DNA from: Vibrio crassostreae
GTDB taxonomy: Bacteria > Pseudomonadota > Gammaproteobacteria > Enterobacterales > Vibrionaceae
Direction: 5' to 3'
NCBI RefSeq assembly: GCF_024347415.1
Contig: NZ_AP025476.1
Span: 3,224,001-3,288,000, forward strand
Length of the DNA: 64,000 nucleotides
Position numbers and translations under genes: made by a program. The stretch's first letter is position 1. Every line of letters begins with the position of its first letter. The notes beneath the pieces were generated by a model. It did not search any database and was not told the origin of the DNA. It worked only from the letters and a program-made list of their open reading frames with translations. Positions 46,557 through 58,600 of this stretch are shown in pieces.

Positions 46557-47483
46557 ATGAACAATTTTACGAATAAGCTCTATATTCTTACTGAGCATGA
46601 CGATACCTATACGCAACTGATTCTAAACCAGGATTTACCCGACCTAGAAATCACTCAATACCCCGAATCAGCACAGATTGTCTTGGCGTCACCACCTCTA
46701 ATCGCAGAGCGCCTCGGCGAGTTTAAAGAGCTAGATTGGGTACAGAGTACCTATGCCGGAATCAATAAACTCACTCAGCCAGATCTGCGTCAGGACTATA
46801 CGCTAACCAACGTTAAAGGCATCTTTGGCCCGGCTATCGCAGAATACGTATTGGGTTACACAATCAGTCACTGTAGACACTTCCCTCATTACCACCAGCA
46901 TCAACAACAACGAAACTGGCAGCCACAGCTTTATACTAGCCTAACTGACAAAACTATGGTGATTTTAGGAACAGGTTCAATCGGCAGTCATTTGGCAAAA
47001 ACCGCGGCGGCTTTTGGCATTCATACCATAGGTGTCAACCGTACGGGCATCCCATCCAAACAAGAAACCTTTAAAGAGACTTTCCACATCAATGAGATAG
47101 AGGCTGCCCTTAAGCAGGCCGATATTGTGGTCAACACCTTGCCATCAACCGCTGAAACCTATCAGCTGTTGAACCAAACCACGTTAGGTTACTGCTCTAA
47201 TGTGTTGCTGTTTAATGTCGGTCGAGGGGAAAGCATCGACAATAAAGCCTTGTTGCTCGCCTTAAAAAACAGATGGGTAGAACACGCATTTTTAGATGTG
47301 TTTGAAAGTGAACCCCTCTCTCAGGAACATCCTTTCTGGAAACTACCGCAAGTCACCATCACTCCACACATCGCTGCACTCAGTGAGCCAAGACAAGTCG
47401 TCGAGATCTTCGCAGAGAATTATCAACAGTGGCGAGATGGCTTTACGCTTAATCATGTCATCGATTTTGATAAAGGTTACTGA
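46557..47483 (+). CDS. D-2-hydroxyacid dehydrogenase family protein
   Basis: NAD(P)-dependent reduction of 2-oxoacids; substrate not evident. The 308 residues have the Rossmann motif ILGTGSIGSHLA, catalytic Arg in NVGRGESID, Glu in DVFESEPL and His in ITPHIA. It is GhrA-like in length. The TGA stop overlaps the next gene's ATG (TGATG), so the pair is translationally coupled. Confidence 0.88.
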   Translation: MNNFTNKLYILTEHDDTYTQLILNQDLPDLEITQYPESAQIVLASPPLIAERLGEFKELDWVQSTYAGINKLTQPDLRQDYTLTNVKGIFGPAIAEYVLGYTISHCRHFPHYHQHQQQRNWQPQLYTSLTDKTMVILGTGSIGSHLAKTAAAFGIHTIGVNRTGIPSKQETFKETFHINEIEAALKQADIVVNTLPSTAETYQLLNQTTLGYCSNVLLFNVGRGESIDNKALLLALKNRWVEHAFLDVFESEPLSQEHPFWKLPQVTITPHIAALSEPRQVVEIFAENYQQWRDGFTLNHVIDFDKGY

Positions 47484-48076
47484 TGTCCTCTTCGTTACTT
47501 AAAGAGATTCGACAATGCCGAGCTTGTGAGCCTCACCTATCACACGGTGTTAACCCGGTGATTCAAGCACATCAAAACGCGCGCTTGCTGATCATAGGTC
47601 AAGCGCCGGGTATCAAGGTGCATGAGTCGTCCATCCCTTGGAATGACGCGAGTGGCGAACGATTAAGAGGATGGTTAGGGATAGATAGCGATACTTTTTA
47701 CGACGAGCAAAAAGTCGCGATTGTGCCTATGGGGTTTTGTTATCCGGGGAAAGGGAAAAGTGGTGATCTTCCACCACGCAAAGAGTGCGCGGAGCTTTGG
47801 CATAACAAAGTGCTGCAATCTCTACCCAATATTCAAATGACATTGCTGATTGGCCAGTACGCACAAAACCATTACCTAACAAACAAAACCACCAGCACAT
47901 TGACCGAAACCGTGCGTGATTGGCAAAGGTGGGCGCCTGAGTTTTTGCCATTACCCCACCCTTCGCCACGCAATAATATCTGGCTCAAGAAGAACCCTTG
48001 GTTTGAAAATGAAGTCATTCCTTATATCAGGAAACACATCTCAGAGCATTTGGCCTACCATGATCCAAATACCTAA
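47483..48076 (+). CDS. Uracil-DNA glycosylase family protein
   Basis: 197-residue protein of the UDG superfamily. It has motif A-like GQAPGIKVHES and motif B-like PLPHPSPRN, with Cys in CRACEP near the N-terminus. It resembles the small family 4/5-like group often annotated only as uracil-DNA glycosylase family. Whether it excises uracil is unproven: the catalytic position after GQAPG lacks a clear Asp or Glu next to it. Coupled to the dehydrogenase upstream. Confidence 0.82.
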   Translation: MSSSLLKEIRQCRACEPHLSHGVNPVIQAHQNARLLIIGQAPGIKVHESSIPWNDASGERLRGWLGIDSDTFYDEQKVAIVPMGFCYPGKGKSGDLPPRKECAELWHNKVLQSLPNIQMTLLIGQYAQNHYLTNKTTSTLTETVRDWQRWAPEFLPLPHPSPRNNIWLKKNPWFENEVIPYIRKHISEHLAYHDPNT

Positions 48077-48127
48077 TTAACTGCACACAACAAGATTAAA
48101 CCGCCATCAAATGCCAATTTCAGGCAA

Positions 48128-48161
48128 TAAAAAAGCGCCGTTGGTTTCCCAACAGCGCTTT
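48128..48161 (-). terminator. Terminator of hemE
   Basis: Stem AAAGCGC-T-GTTGG / CCAAC-G-GCGCTTT read on the minus strand, including one U-G pair, then six U residues. It may weakly stop the plus-strand gene too. Confidence 0.88.
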
Positions 48162-48179
48162 CAATCATCTTACTCAGAA

Positions 48180-49247
48180 TTACTTGTGGTAAGGCTTAGA
48201 CAATTCGTGAACAGCGTCAACGAATACACCAGCGTTCTCTGGCGGTACATCTAAGTGGATACCGTGGCCTAGGTTAAATACATGACCTGTACCACCGTCG
48301 CCGAAGCCTTCAAGGATGCTGCCCACTTCTTCGCGAATACGTTCAGGCTGAGCGTAAAGCATTGAAGGATCCATGTTACCTTGCAGAGCAACTTTGTCGC
48401 CGATGCGAGCTTTTGCATCTGCGATGTTGATTGTCCAGTCTAGACCAACCGCATCACAACCTGTTGCTGCGATAGACTCAAGCCACATGCCACCGTTCTT
48501 AGTGAACAAAGTAACCGGTACACGACGACCTTCGTTTTCACGGATTAAGCCATCAACGATTTTGTGCATGTATTGCAGTGAGAATAGGTTGTAGTCACGA
48601 GGAGTCAGTACACCACCCCATGTATCAAATACCATTACTGATTGAGCACCCGCTTTAATTTGCGCGTTCAGGTATTCGATAACACTGTCAGCCAGCTTGT
48701 CTAGAAGCAGGTGCAGTGTTTGTGGTTCTGCGTACATCATCTTTTTGATCTTAGTGAATGCTTTAGAGCTCCCACCTTCAACCATGTATGTCGCTAGAGT
48801 CCATGGGCTACCAGAGAAACCAATCAGCGGCACTTCGCCTTTCAGGTCTTTACGGATCTGACGAACGGCATTCATTACGTATTGAAGCTCACCTTCTGGA
48901 TCGGGTAAGCCAATCTTCTCTACGTCAGCTTTACACGTGATAGGACGCTCAAACTTAGGACCTTCACCTGTTTCAAAGTACAAACCTAAGCCCATTGCAT
49001 CAGGGATAGTTAGGATGTCTGAGAACAAGATTGCCGCATCAAGCGGGAAACGACGTAAAGGTTGAAGTGTTACTTCTGATGCCAGTTCCGCGTTTTTGCA
49101 CAAAGACATGAAATCGCCCGCTTCAGCGCGCGTTGCTTTGTACTCAGGAAGATATCGGCCAGCTTGGCGCATCATCCATACCGGTGTGTAATCAACAGGC
49201 TGTTTTAAAAGTGCGCGTAAATAGCGATCGTTTTTTAATTCGGTCAT
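48180..49247 (-). CDS. hemE: Uroporphyrinogen decarboxylase
   Basis: Makes coproporphyrinogen III in heme synthesis. From ATG 49247 (MTELKNDRY) it is 355 residues, the family length. Signature [10 protein letters not shown] and [17 protein letters not shown] are present, as is the substrate Asp in LFSDIL. An 18-residue in-frame extension to 49301 has no SD and is not family sequence. nudC lies upstream on the same strand 299 bp away, with a candidate small RNA between them. Confidence 0.97.
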   Translation of the reverse strand: MTELKNDRYLRALLKQPVDYTPVWMMRQAGRYLPEYKATRAEAGDFMSLCKNAELASEVTLQPLRRFPLDAAILFSDILTIPDAMGLGLYFETGEGPKFERPITCKADVEKIGLPDPEGELQYVMNAVRQIRKDLKGEVPLIGFSGSPWTLATYMVEGGSSKAFTKIKKMMYAEPQTLHLLLDKLADSVIEYLNAQIKAGAQSVMVFDTWGGVLTPRDYNLFSLQYMHKIVDGLIRENEGRRVPVTLFTKNGGMWLESIAATGCDAVGLDWTINIADAKARIGDKVALQGNMDPSMLYAQPERIREEVGSILEGFGDGGTGHVFNLGHGIHLDVPPENAGVFVDAVHELSKPYHK

Positions 49248-49402
49248 TCCGTTAAATTCCAATTCAATCTTGTCTAGTTTTGATGGCAAGTATTCTAACA
49301 CTGATTGAAGGGTAAAAGCTGTGTGCTTTGCAACCTAGATCAAGTTATTAACTTTTAAATCAATGCTTAATTTGCACCCAATTACGGGAGCATGTTAAAA
49401 AT

Positions 49403-49432
49403 TTGTTCGCTAGCGAAAATTACAATTATAAC
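49403..49432 (+). promoter_or_regulatory. Predicted promoter with palindromic operator for the candidate sRNA
   Basis: -35 TTGTTC (49403-49408), 18-bp spacer, -10 TATAAC (49427-49432). A perfect 12-bp palindrome TTCGCTAGCGAA (49406-49417) overlaps the -35 and spacer, a repressor-like position. It could instead serve hemE on the other strand. Confidence 0.5.
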
Positions 49433-49435
49433 ATC

Positions 49436-49505
49436 TGAGTAGTCACTACTCAGCATCTCATAACGACATCTTACTTACCCCCTCCACTTGTGGAGGGTTT
49501 TTTTT
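49436..49505 (+). ncRNA. Candidate small RNA between hemE and nudC
   Basis: A plus-strand intrinsic terminator, CCCTCCAC-TT-GTGGAGGG (49480-49497) with eight T residues, has no plus-strand gene before it: both flanking genes run minus. Upstream lie a predicted promoter and a 7-bp hairpin TGAGTAG-TCA-CTACTCA (49436-49452). The order hairpin, about 27-nt unpaired linker, and G+C-rich terminator with U8 tail is typical of Hfq-dependent sRNAs. I do not recognise it as a known Vibrio sRNA. Confidence 0.55.
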
Positions 49506-49546
49506 AGCTTTTGACCACCCATAGCCCAAATACTATCACAGGTAAA

Positions 49547-50356
49547 TTAGCGCTCTAGCATCTGCTCCGTAACACCAACTTTTACCACGTCATTAACTGT
49601 TTTCTCAATCAACTGTCTCGCAATAGTTCCAACAGGAGCAACATCAGGCAGACTTGTTACGTCAAACCATTGAGCATCCGAAAGCTCACTGTAGTCTGGC
49701 TTAAGCGTGCCACCCGCATAATCTGCGAGAAAGCCCATCATCATACTCGATGGAAACGCCCATGGTTGGCTGCCAAAGTAACGAATATTACCGACATCGA
49801 TACCCGTTTCTTCTTTGACTTCCCTTGCCACACACTGCTCTAGAGTCTCTCCAACCTCTAGGAAGCCCGCTATCACGGTATACATGCCTGTTTTATGTCT
49901 TGGGTGCTGCGCAAGCAATATCTTGTTGTGGTTTCGTACAGCGACAATGATGCACGGGAAGATACGAGGATAATGAAGCGTGCGGCAATCTCCACACTGC
50001 ATCGCCACCTGGTTATGATTGAGGTGATTACGGCCGCCACATTGAGGGCAAAAGCGCATACTTTGAGTCATATGCCCATATTGGATGGCTTTGCTTGCAG
50101 TCAAGAAACTCGCTTCAGGCCAGTGCAGCAACTCTCTTAGGCTGACCATGCTCAACTTATTCTCCACATCACAATCGTTGAGCCAATACACCTTGCGACC
50201 TTGATGTTGACCAATACAGATTGCATGCTCAATACTCAGCCCTAGCTCTTCAGCAGAGCCAAACGGAAACTGATCATTATTAACCCAAATATCACTACCA
50301 GAAACGACGCACCAATAAGCTTGCTCTGTCATTTTTTTATCACTTTTTTTTAACAT
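49547..50356 (-). CDS. nudC: NAD(+)/NADH diphosphatase NudC
   Basis: Nudix enzyme that hydrolyses NADH and removes NAD caps from RNA 5' ends. The 269 residues contain a zinc ribbon (CPQCGG and CGDC) and a complete Nudix box [20 protein letters not shown] (followed by TGIDV). The NADH-specificity motif reads SQPWAFPSS, with Ala where the family usually has Pro. Start ATG 50356 has GAGG about 8 bases upstream; Met9 lacks an SD. Divergent from rsd. Confidence 0.94.
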   Translation of the reverse strand: MLKKSDKKMTEQAYWCVVSGSDIWVNNDQFPFGSAEELGLSIEHAICIGQHQGRKVYWLNDCDVENKLSMVSLRELLHWPEASFLTASKAIQYGHMTQSMRFCPQCGGRNHLNHNQVAMQCGDCRTLHYPRIFPCIIVAVRNHNKILLAQHPRHKTGMYTVIAGFLEVGETLEQCVAREVKEETGIDVGNIRYFGSQPWAFPSSMMMGFLADYAGGTLKPDYSELSDAQWFDVTSLPDVAPVGTIARQLIEKTVNDVVKVGVTEQMLER

Positions 50357-50489
50357 CCCTATGCCTCATTGCTTGCAGTTCGTTCATTTTACTGGCAATC
50401 TAATTTCATACTAGAGTTGTAGCAGAGAATATTTCAAGCTATTACTTTTAGTAGCTACCAATAAAACGGACCCTGCTTAGGCAATTACT

Positions 50490-50509
50490 TGATCACAAGG
50501 TTGTGATCA
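50490..50509. promoter_or_regulatory. Palindrome upstream of the rsd RBS
   Basis: TGATCACAA-GG-TTGTGATCA is a 9-bp inverted repeat with only two central bases, 18 bp before the rsd ATG and just ahead of its GAGG SD. Half-sites resemble CRP boxes but in everted order. Confidence 0.5.
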
Positions 50510-50527
50510 GATCATGAGGACATGGTC

Positions 50528-51019
50528 ATGCTAAATAAATTCAAACAAATACAAGAACAATGGGGTGGCTCTAATGAGGTCATCGATCATTGGCTCGAAA
50601 CTCGACAGTCTCTAATCGTTGAGTATTGTAAGCTTGCCGCGCTGCAGCCTTCATCGTCGAAAGCAACTGCAATCACCGAACTGCCTTCTCCAGAAGAGCT
50701 CCAAAAATTCAGCCAACACCTTGTTGATTACATCTCTGAAGGTCATTTCAAAATCTATGACATGGTGATGGATAAATGGCAGTCTACTGGCTTCAAAGCA
50801 ACAGACGAAATCAACCAATCTTATGGTCATATCGTTCTTACCACAGATCCACTGCTCAACTTCACCGATAAATACGCTGCCATTGAAGCGACCGATACAT
50901 TAGAAAGCTTTGATAGTGAGCTATCACTCGTTGGTGAGATTCTTGAGGCGAGATTTGCGGTTGAAGACCAACTGATACAACAAATTGCCGACAGCCTAGC
51001 GGTCCCACCAGGAGCGTAA
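50528..51019 (+). CDS. rsd: Regulator of sigma D (Rsd)
   Basis: Anti-sigma-70 factor that helps switch RNA polymerase to alternative sigma factors in stationary phase. The 163 residues form an all-helical protein of family length with the conserved WLETRQSLIVEYC and GHFKIYDMVMDKW. I start at ATG 50528 (MLNKFKQ), 8 bases after GAGG; ATG 50522 is too close to that SD. Next to nudC-hemE as in E. coli. Confidence 0.93.
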   Translation: MLNKFKQIQEQWGGSNEVIDHWLETRQSLIVEYCKLAALQPSSSKATAITELPSPEELQKFSQHLVDYISEGHFKIYDMVMDKWQSTGFKATDEINQSYGHIVLTTDPLLNFTDKYAAIEATDTLESFDSELSLVGEILEARFAVEDQLIQQIADSLAVPPGA

Positions 51020-51035
51020 TGGCTTAACATCTTCT

Positions 51036-51066
51036 AAGCTTGCCTCTGTGCAAGCTTTTTGTTTTG
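51036..51066 (+). terminator. Terminator of rsd
   Basis: AAGCTTGC / GCAAGCTT (51036-51043 with 51050-51057), CTCTGT loop and T-rich tail. Confidence 0.88.
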
Positions 51067-51315
51067 TCTGTATCGTTACCTAAAACATCCAACTCTTCTA
51101 CCAGAGGTTATTGGTTCGTCCCTACTCTGATGTTTTGCGATAACCAGACTTAACACTTGTCACCAGTTTCACCCTCATGCTCTTGCTGCAAACACTCAAA
51201 ACTACCTTCGAAAAAGTACTCGTGACTAAGTCCACCAGCCAAGCAATCAAGCAATCAAGCAAACCTATCAAATTCTAATCTATAGGCCCTCGTTAAACAC
51301 CAATACGCCAGATAC
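51067..51315. other. Spacer between rsd and rpoC
   Basis: No ORF or RNA gene is evident. The only structure is a short tandem repeat at 51240-51263 (CAAGCAAT twice, then CAAGCAAA) and a weak GGTTAT / ATAACC inverted repeat around 51112-51160. Confidence 0.6.
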
Positions 51316-51342
51316 AAAAAAGGCACCCAAAGGTGCCTTTTT
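51316..51342 (-). terminator. Terminator of the rpoBC operon
   Basis: AAAAGGCACC / GGTGCCTTTT (51318-51327 with 51332-51341) with a 4-nt loop; U-run on the minus strand. Confidence 0.93.
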
Positions 51343-51370
51343 CTTATCTCTTAGAGACTACTCGTAGAGC

Positions 51371-54300
51371 TTACTCTTCTGAAGAGAAACCAGCGTTTAG
51401 AAGTGCTGCTAGGTTGTCAGTAGCTTGTTCAGCTGAAGGACCTTCTTGCTCTTCTTCACGTTGCTTTTGACGCTCTTGGTGGTATGCGAAACCAGTACCA
51501 GCTGGGATCAGACGACCAACAATTACGTTCTCTTTCAGACCGCGAAGGTCATCACGCTTACCAGAAACCGCAGCTTCTGTTAGTACGCGAGTCGTTTCTT
51601 GGAACGATGCAGCTGAGATGAATGACTCAGTTGCAAGAGATGCTTTAGTAATACCTAGTAGATCACGTTCGAAACGTACTAGTTCTTTACCTTCAGCTTC
51701 TAGCTTACGGTTAGCAATCTTAACATTGTGGTACTCAACTTGTTCGCCAGGTAGGAACGGAGAGTCACCAGAATGAGTGATTGTACACTTACGTAGCATT
51801 TGACGAACGATAGTCTCGATGTGCTTATCGTTAATCTTTACGCCTTGTAAGCGGTAAACTTCTTGAACTTCGTTCGCGATGTACTGAGTTACTGCGTGGA
51901 TACCACGTAGACGCAGGATATCGTGTGGAGTTTCAGGACCGTCGGCGATTACATCACCACGTTCAATCTTCTCACCTTCGAACACGTTCAATTGACGATG
52001 CTTAGGAATCATCTCTTCGTAAGCGTCACCGCCTTCACGAGTGATTACTAGACGACGCTTACCTTTCGTTTCTTTACCGAAAGACACAGTACCTGTGTGC
52101 TCAGCAAGGATCGCAGGCTCTTTAGGCTTACGAGCTTCGAATAGGTCAGCTACGCGTGGTAGACCACCGGTGATATCTTTGTTTCCGCTCGATTTTTGAG
52201 GGATACGAGATAGTGTGTCACCAATGCCAACTTCAGCGCCATCTTCAATGTTTACAATCGCTTTGCCAGGTAGGAAGTAGTGAGCTGGCATATCAGTACC
52301 AGGGATCATTACGTCGTTACCTTGCTCATCAACAAGTTTGATAGCTGGACGCATATCTTTACCTGCTGCTGGGCGAGCTGCTGCGTCTGTAACTTCACTT
52401 GAAGAAAGACCCGTTAGATCGTCAGTTTGACGAGAAACTGTAATACCATCGATCATATCTACGAATTGGATACGACCTGCCACTTCAGTGATGATTGGCA
52501 TGGTATGCGCTTCCCAGTTAGCTACAACTTCACCAGTAGTAACTGCTGCGTTGTCGCCTTTGGTTAGCATCGAGCCGTAAGGAAGTTTGTGCTTCTCTTT
52601 AGTACGGCCGAATTCATCAATAATCGTCATCTCAGATGCACGAGAAGTGATAACCAGTTTCTTATCTTTGTTAACTACGAACTTAGCATTGTGAAGTTTC
52701 ACAGTACCAGTTGTCTTAGCTTGGATGCTGTTCTCTGCTGCTGCAGTAGATGCCGCACCACCGATGTGGAACGTACGCATCGTTAGCTGTGTACCCGGTT
52801 CACCGATAGATTGTGCAGCGATAACACCAACTGCTTCACCTTGGTTCACTAGGTGACCACGTGCTAGGTCACGACCGTAACACTGCGCACAACAACCGAA
52901 GTCTGCATCACAGGTAACAACAGAGCGCACTTTCATGCTATCTACTGAGTTGTCTTCCATGATTTGACACCACTTCTCATCAATCAGAGTATTACGTGGA
53001 ATCAGTACATCTTCAGTACCAGGCTTAAGAACGTCTTCAGCTACTACACGACCTAGAGCAAGCTCAGAAAGTGCAACTTTAACGTCACCACCTTCGATGT
53101 GAGGCATCATGTCGATACCTTCATGCGTGCCACAGTCATGTTCGTGTACTACAACGTCTTGAGCAACGTCTACTAGACGACGAGTTAGGTAACCCGAGTT
53201 TGCTGTTTTCAGTGCTGTATCCGCAAGACCCTTACGAGCACCGTGCGTTGAGATAAAGTACTGAAGGACGTTTAGGCCTTCTTTAAAGTTCGCTGTGATC
53301 GGCGTTTCGATGATTGAACCATCTGGACGCGCCATCAGACCACGCATACCTGCTAGCTGACGAATCTGAGCTGCAGAACCACGTGCGCCCGAGTCGGCCA
53401 TCATGTAGATGCTGTTGAACGATTCTTGCTGTTCTTCTTCGCCGTCACGGTTGATAACTGTTTCAGAAGATAGGTTATCCATCATTGCTTTCGCAACGCG
53501 GTCATTCGTAGATGCCCAGATATCGATAACTTTGTTGTAACGCTCACCCGCAGTAACAAGACCAGATTGGAATTGCTCTTGGATTTCGCGAACTTCTTCT
53601 TCAGCAGATTCAATTTCATCGTATTTCGCTTGAGGTACAACCATATCGTCGATACCTACAGAAACACCAGAAAGTGCAGCGTATGCAAAACCTGCGTACA
53701 TGATTTGGTCAGCAAATACTACTGTATCTTTTAGACCAAGCTTACGGTAACACTCGTTAAGAAGAGTAGAGATCTGCTTCTTACCTAACTTTTGGTTAAC
53801 GATGCTGTACGGTAGACCAGCTGGAACGATTTGCCATAGCATTGCACGGCCGACAGTTGTATCAACCATCTTCGTTTCAGTAGTGCTGTTACCATCTTCG
53901 TCTACTACAGTCTCGGTGATACGTACTTTAACGCGAGCGTGTAACTCAGCAGTCTTAGTACGGTATGCCTTTTCAGCCTCAGCAGGGCCAGCAAGGTACA
54001 TACCTTCGCCTTTCACGTTGATCTTGTCACGTGTCATGTAGTAAAGACCCAATACAACGTCCTGAGAAGGTACGATGATCGGATCACCTGACGCTGGCGA
54101 CAGAATGTTATTCGTCGACATCATCAGTGTACGTGCTTCAAGCTGTGCTTCTAGAGTTAGAGGCACGTGTACCGCCATTTGGTCACCATCGAAGTCGGCG
54201 TTGTATGCCGCACACACTAGTGGGTGAAGCTGAATCGCTTTACCTTCGATTAGTACTGGTTCAAACGCTTGGATACCTAGACGGTGAAGTGTAGGTGCAC

Positions 54301-55573
54301 GGTTAAGCAGTACTGGGTGTTCGCGGATTACTTCGTCTAGGATATCCCAAACGATAGCTTCTTCGCGCTCTACCATCTTCTTAGCAGCTTTGATTGTCGT
54401 AGCCATGCCACGAGTTTCTAGCTTGCTGTAGATGAACGGCTTAAATAGCTCAAGTGCCATCTTCTTAGGAAGACCACACTGATGTAGACGAAGGTATGGA
54501 CCTACTGTGATTACAGAACGGCCAGAGTAGTCTACACGTTTACCTAGAAGGTTCTGACGGAAACGACCCTGTTTACCCTTGATCATATCAGCAAGAGATT
54601 TCAGAGGACGCTTGTTCGAACCAGTGATAGCACGACCACGACGACCGTTATCTAGAAGTGCATCAACAGACTCTTGCAGCATACGTTTTTCGTTACGTAC
54701 GATGATGTCCGGAGCAGCTAGCTCTAGAAGACGCTTCAAACGGTTGTTACGGTTGATCACACGACGGTAAAGGTCGTTCAGATCTGAAGTCGCAAAACGA
54801 CCGCCATCTAGTGGTACTAGAGGACGTAGATCTGGCGGCAGAACCGGAAGTACAGTCAGAATCATCCATTGCGGATCGTTACCCGATGCAATGAACGCTT
54901 CAACTAGCTTCAGGCGCTTAGTAACTTTTTTACGCTTAGTTTCTGAGTTAGTTGTTTCTAACTCTTCGCGCATTTCTTCCACTTCTTGATGAAGGTCCAT
55001 TGTTGCAAGCAGATCTTTGATCGCTTCAGCACCCATCTTAGCAGTGAATTCGTCACCCCACTCTTCTAGACGATCCAGATACTCTTCTTCAGTAAGCATC
55101 TGAGATTTTTCTAGATCAGTCATACCTGGTTCAGTTACTACGTACATCTCGAAGTAAAGAACACGTTCGATATCACGTAGAGGGATATCCATTAGTAGAC
55201 CGATACGAGACGGTAGTGATTTTAGGAACCAGATGTGAGCAACTGGTGAAGCTAGCTCGATGTGGCCCATGCGGTCACGACGAACTTTAGTTTGTGTAAC
55301 TTCAACGCCACACTTCTCACAGATAACACCACGGTGCTTCAGGCGCTTGTATTTGCCACAAAGACATTCGTAGTCTTTAACTGGACCAAAAATACGTGCA
55401 CAGAACAGACCATCTCGTTCAGGTTTGAACGTACGATAGTTAATTGTTTCCGGCTTTTTAACTTCACCAAAAGACCATGAACGGATCATGTCTGGTGAAG
55501 ATAGACCGATTTTGATTGCATCAAATTCTTCGGTCTTATGCTGTGCTTTTAGAAAGTTTAATAAGTCTTTCAC
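51371..55573 (-). CDS. rpoC: RNA polymerase beta' subunit
   Basis: Largest core polymerase subunit. The start is GTG at 55573 ([11 protein letters not shown], matching the E. coli N-terminus), with AGGAG 6 bases upstream. The ORF open to 55606 adds 11 non-family residues. That gives 1400 residues. The N-terminal zinc site CLCGKYK...CEKCGVEV, the Mg site [12 protein letters not shown], the second zinc site and the trigger-loop region are all present. It ends 29 bp before a terminator and begins 92 bp after rpoB. Confidence 0.98.
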   Translation of the reverse strand: MKDLLNFLKAQHKTEEFDAIKIGLSSPDMIRSWSFGEVKKPETINYRTFKPERDGLFCARIFGPVKDYECLCGKYKRLKHRGVICEKCGVEVTQTKVRRDRMGHIELASPVAHIWFLKSLPSRIGLLMDIPLRDIERVLYFEMYVVTEPGMTDLEKSQMLTEEEYLDRLEEWGDEFTAKMGAEAIKDLLATMDLHQEVEEMREELETTNSETKRKKVTKRLKLVEAFIASGNDPQWMILTVLPVLPPDLRPLVPLDGGRFATSDLNDLYRRVINRNNRLKRLLELAAPDIIVRNEKRMLQESVDALLDNGRRGRAITGSNKRPLKSLADMIKGKQGRFRQNLLGKRVDYSGRSVITVGPYLRLHQCGLPKKMALELFKPFIYSKLETRGMATTIKAAKKMVEREEAIVWDILDEVIREHPVLLNRAPTLHRLGIQAFEPVLIEGKAIQLHPLVCAAYNADFDGDQMAVHVPLTLEAQLEARTLMMSTNNILSPASGDPIIVPSQDVVLGLYYMTRDKINVKGEGMYLAGPAEAEKAYRTKTAELHARVKVRITETVVDEDGNSTTETKMVDTTVGRAMLWQIVPAGLPYSIVNQKLGKKQISTLLNECYRKLGLKDTVVFADQIMYAGFAYAALSGVSVGIDDMVVPQAKYDEIESAEEEVREIQEQFQSGLVTAGERYNKVIDIWASTNDRVAKAMMDNLSSETVINRDGEEEQQESFNSIYMMADSGARGSAAQIRQLAGMRGLMARPDGSIIETPITANFKEGLNVLQYFISTHGARKGLADTALKTANSGYLTRRLVDVAQDVVVHEHDCGTHEGIDMMPHIEGGDVKVALSELALGRVVAEDVLKPGTEDVLIPRNTLIDEKWCQIMEDNSVDSMKVRSVVTCDADFGCCAQCYGRDLARGHLVNQGEAVGVIAAQSIGEPGTQLTMRTFHIGGAASTAAAENSIQAKTTGTVKLHNAKFVVNKDKKLVITSRASEMTIIDEFGRTKEKHKLPYGSMLTKGDNAAVTTGEVVANWEAHTMPIITEVAGRIQFVDMIDGITVSRQTDDLTGLSSSEVTDAAARPAAGKDMRPAIKLVDEQGNDVMIPGTDMPAHYFLPGKAIVNIEDGAEVGIGDTLSRIPQKSSGNKDITGGLPRVADLFEARKPKEPAILAEHTGTVSFGKETKGKRRLVITREGGDAYEEMIPKHRQLNVFEGEKIERGDVIADGPETPHDILRLRGIHAVTQYIANEVQEVYRLQGVKINDKHIETIVRQMLRKCTITHSGDSPFLPGEQVEYHNVKIANRKLEAEGKELVRFERDLLGITKASLATESFISAASFQETTRVLTEAAVSGKRDDLRGLKENVIVGRLIPAGTGFAYHQERQKQREEEQEGPSAEQATDNLAALLNAGFSSEE

Positions 55574-55665
55574 ATTCAGCTCCTGTAAGGAGTTAAAGGA
55601 GCTCACTGCTGTAGCAAGCTCCCTTTTACCAAATAATCCTATCTTCTTTTAAAAAAGAGGAGGGA

Positions 55666-58600
55666 TTACTCTTCGTCTTCTAGCTCGATGTTGATACCTA
55701 GCGAGCGAATCTCTTTCAACAGTACGTTGAACGACTCAGGCATACCAGGTTCCATGCTATGGTTACCGTCTACGATGTTCTTATACATCTTAGTACGGCC
55801 GTTAACGTCATCCGACTTAACTGTTAGCATTTCTTGTAGAGTATATGCAGCACCGTATGCTTCTAGTGCCCATACTTCCATCTCACCGAAACGCTGACCA
55901 CCGAACTGAGCTTTACCACCAAGTGGTTGCTGAGTTACTAGGCTGTAAGAACCAGTTGAACGAGCGTGCATCTTGTCATCAACCAAGTGGTTCAGTTTCA
56001 GCATGTACATGTAACCAACAGTTACAGGACGCTCAAACGAATCACCAGTACGACCATCAAACAGTTTAAGCTGACCAGATTCTGGCAGATCACCCAGTTT
56101 AAGTAGTTCTTTGATTAGAGACTCAGAAGCACCGTCGAACACAGGAGTAGCAATCGGTAGACCGCCACGTAGGTTCTTGATCAGTGTACGAACTTGATCA
56201 TCAGACAGTTCAGCAATATCAACTTTCTGACGAGTATCACCAAGATCGTAAACCTTCTGTAGGAACTCACGGAACTTATGCAGTTCTTGTTGTTCCTTAA
56301 CCATTTGGTTGATCTTGTCACCGATACCTTTCGCAGCCAAACCTAAGTGAACTTCTAGGATCTGACCGATGTTCATACGCGATGGTACACCCAGCGGGTT
56401 AAGTACGATGTCTACAGGCTGACCTTTCTCATCGTATGGCATGTCTTCAACAGGGTTAATCTTAGAGATTACACCTTTGTTACCGTGACGACCGGCCATC
56501 TTATCACCAGGCTGGATACGACGTTTAACCGCTAGGTAAACTTTAACAATCTTAAGAACGCCAGGCGCTAGATCATCACCTTGAGTGATTTTACGACGCT
56601 TAGTTTCAAACTTCTTATCGAAGTCTGCTTTTAGCTCATCCCACTGCTCAGCAAGTTGCTCAAGCTGTGTTTGTAGCGCATCGTCTTCTAGAACTTGCTC
56701 TAGCCATTGCTTACGACCGATAGTATCAAGCTTAGCTTCAGAGTAACCACCAGACAGAAGTACAGCTTTAACACGGTTAAGAAGGCCACCCTCAAGAATT
56801 TGGAACTCTTCAGTTAGGTCTTTCTTAGCTTCTTTAAGCTGCATCTGTTCGATTTCAAGTGCACGCTTGTCTTTCTCTACGCCATCGCGAGTGAAGACTT
56901 GTACATCGATGATAGTACCCGAAACAGAGTTTGGTACACGTAGAGAAGTATCTTTAACATCAGATGCTTTCTCACCGAAGATAGCACGTAGTAGCTTCTC
57001 TTCAGGAGTCAGTTGAGTTTCACCTTTAGGGGTTACTTTACCAACTAGGATGTCGCCACCCTTAACTTCAGCACCAATGTAAACGATACCTGACTCGTCT
57101 AGTTTAGACAGAGCAGACTCACCTACGTTTGGAATATCAGCTGTGATCTCTTCAGAACCCAGCTTAGTATCACGAGCCACACAAGATAGTTCTTGGATGT
57201 GGATTGTCGTGAAACGGTCTTCTTGAACTACGCGCTCAGATACTAAGATCGAGTCTTCGAAGTTGTAACCGTTCCAAGGCATGAATGCGATACGCATGTT
57301 TTGGCCAAGAGCAAGTTCACCGAGGTCTGTTGAAGGACCATCAGCAAGAACATCGCCGCGTGCAACTGGTTCACCTGGAAGTACAGTTGGACGTTGGTTA
57401 ATACATGTGTTTTGGTTCGAACGCGTGTACTTAGTTAGGTTGTAGATATCGATACCAGCTTCGCCAGGTACCAATTCATCTTCGTTAACCTTAACTACGA
57501 TACGAGAAGCGTCTACAGACTGAACTTGACCACCACGTTTAGCAACTGCTGTAACACCAGAGTCAACTGCGATGTTACGTTCGATACCCGTACCTACTAG
57601 AGGCTTATCAGCCTTAAGTGTTGGTACAGCTTGACGTTGCATGTTGGCACCCATCAATGCACGGTTCGCATCATCGTGTTCTAGGAACGGGATAAGCGAA
57701 GCAGCGATAGATACAACTTGGTTTGTCGCAACGTCCATGTAGTCAACGTGATCGCGTGGGTGAAGACCAGATTCACCTTTTTGACGAGCTGTGATTAGCT
57801 CATCTGCAAACGTACCTTCTTCAGTAAGAATGGTGTTTGCTTGCGCGATTACGAATTGACCTTCCTGGATTGCAGACAGGTAATCAACTTCTTCTGTTAC
57901 TACACCATCAACTACACGACGGTACGGAGTTTCTAGGAAACCGTAATCGTTACAACGTGCAAACGCAGATAGCGAGTTAATTAGACCGATGTTTGGACCT
58001 TCAGGCGTTTCGATCGGACATAGACGACCGTAGTGAGTTACGTGAACGTCACGTACTTCGAAGCCTGCGCGCTCACGAGTAAGACCACCAGGACCTAAAG
58101 CAGAGATACGACGTTTGTGCGTAACTTCTGACAATGGGTTGTTTTGGTCCATGAACTGTGAAAGCTGTGAAGAGCCAAAGAATTCTTTAACTGCAGCAGA
58201 GATCGGCTTAGCGTTGATAAGATCTTGAGGCATGATTGCATCAAGGTCACCAAGGCTTAGGCGTTCTTTAACGGCACGTTCTACACGAACTAGACCAACA
58301 CGGAATTGGTTTTCTGCCATTTCACCTACAGAACGGATACGACGGTTGCCAAGGTGGTCGATATCGTCCACTTCACCAATACCGTTACGGATACCAATCA
58401 GTTTCTTCATCACTTCGATGATGTCTGATTCATCCAGAGTACCGCGCTCTTCTTCTTCTTCACGCTCGATAGAGCTGTTGAACTTCATACGACCTACAGT
58501 TGATAGGTCGTAACGTTCTTCAGAGAAGAATAGGCTTTCGAATAGAGACTCTGCAGCTTCTTTCGTTGGTGGCTCGCCAGGACGCATCATGCGGTAGATT

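Noticed and set aside
50490..50515. CRP site before rsd
   Set aside because: TGTGA and TCACA are in everted order with the wrong spacing for a CRP box; kept only as an unnamed palindrome.
51077..51096. 16-base word shared with the secE-tuf spacer near 63540
   Set aside because: One 16-base match in 64 kb of A+T-leaning sequence can arise by chance; flanks do not match.
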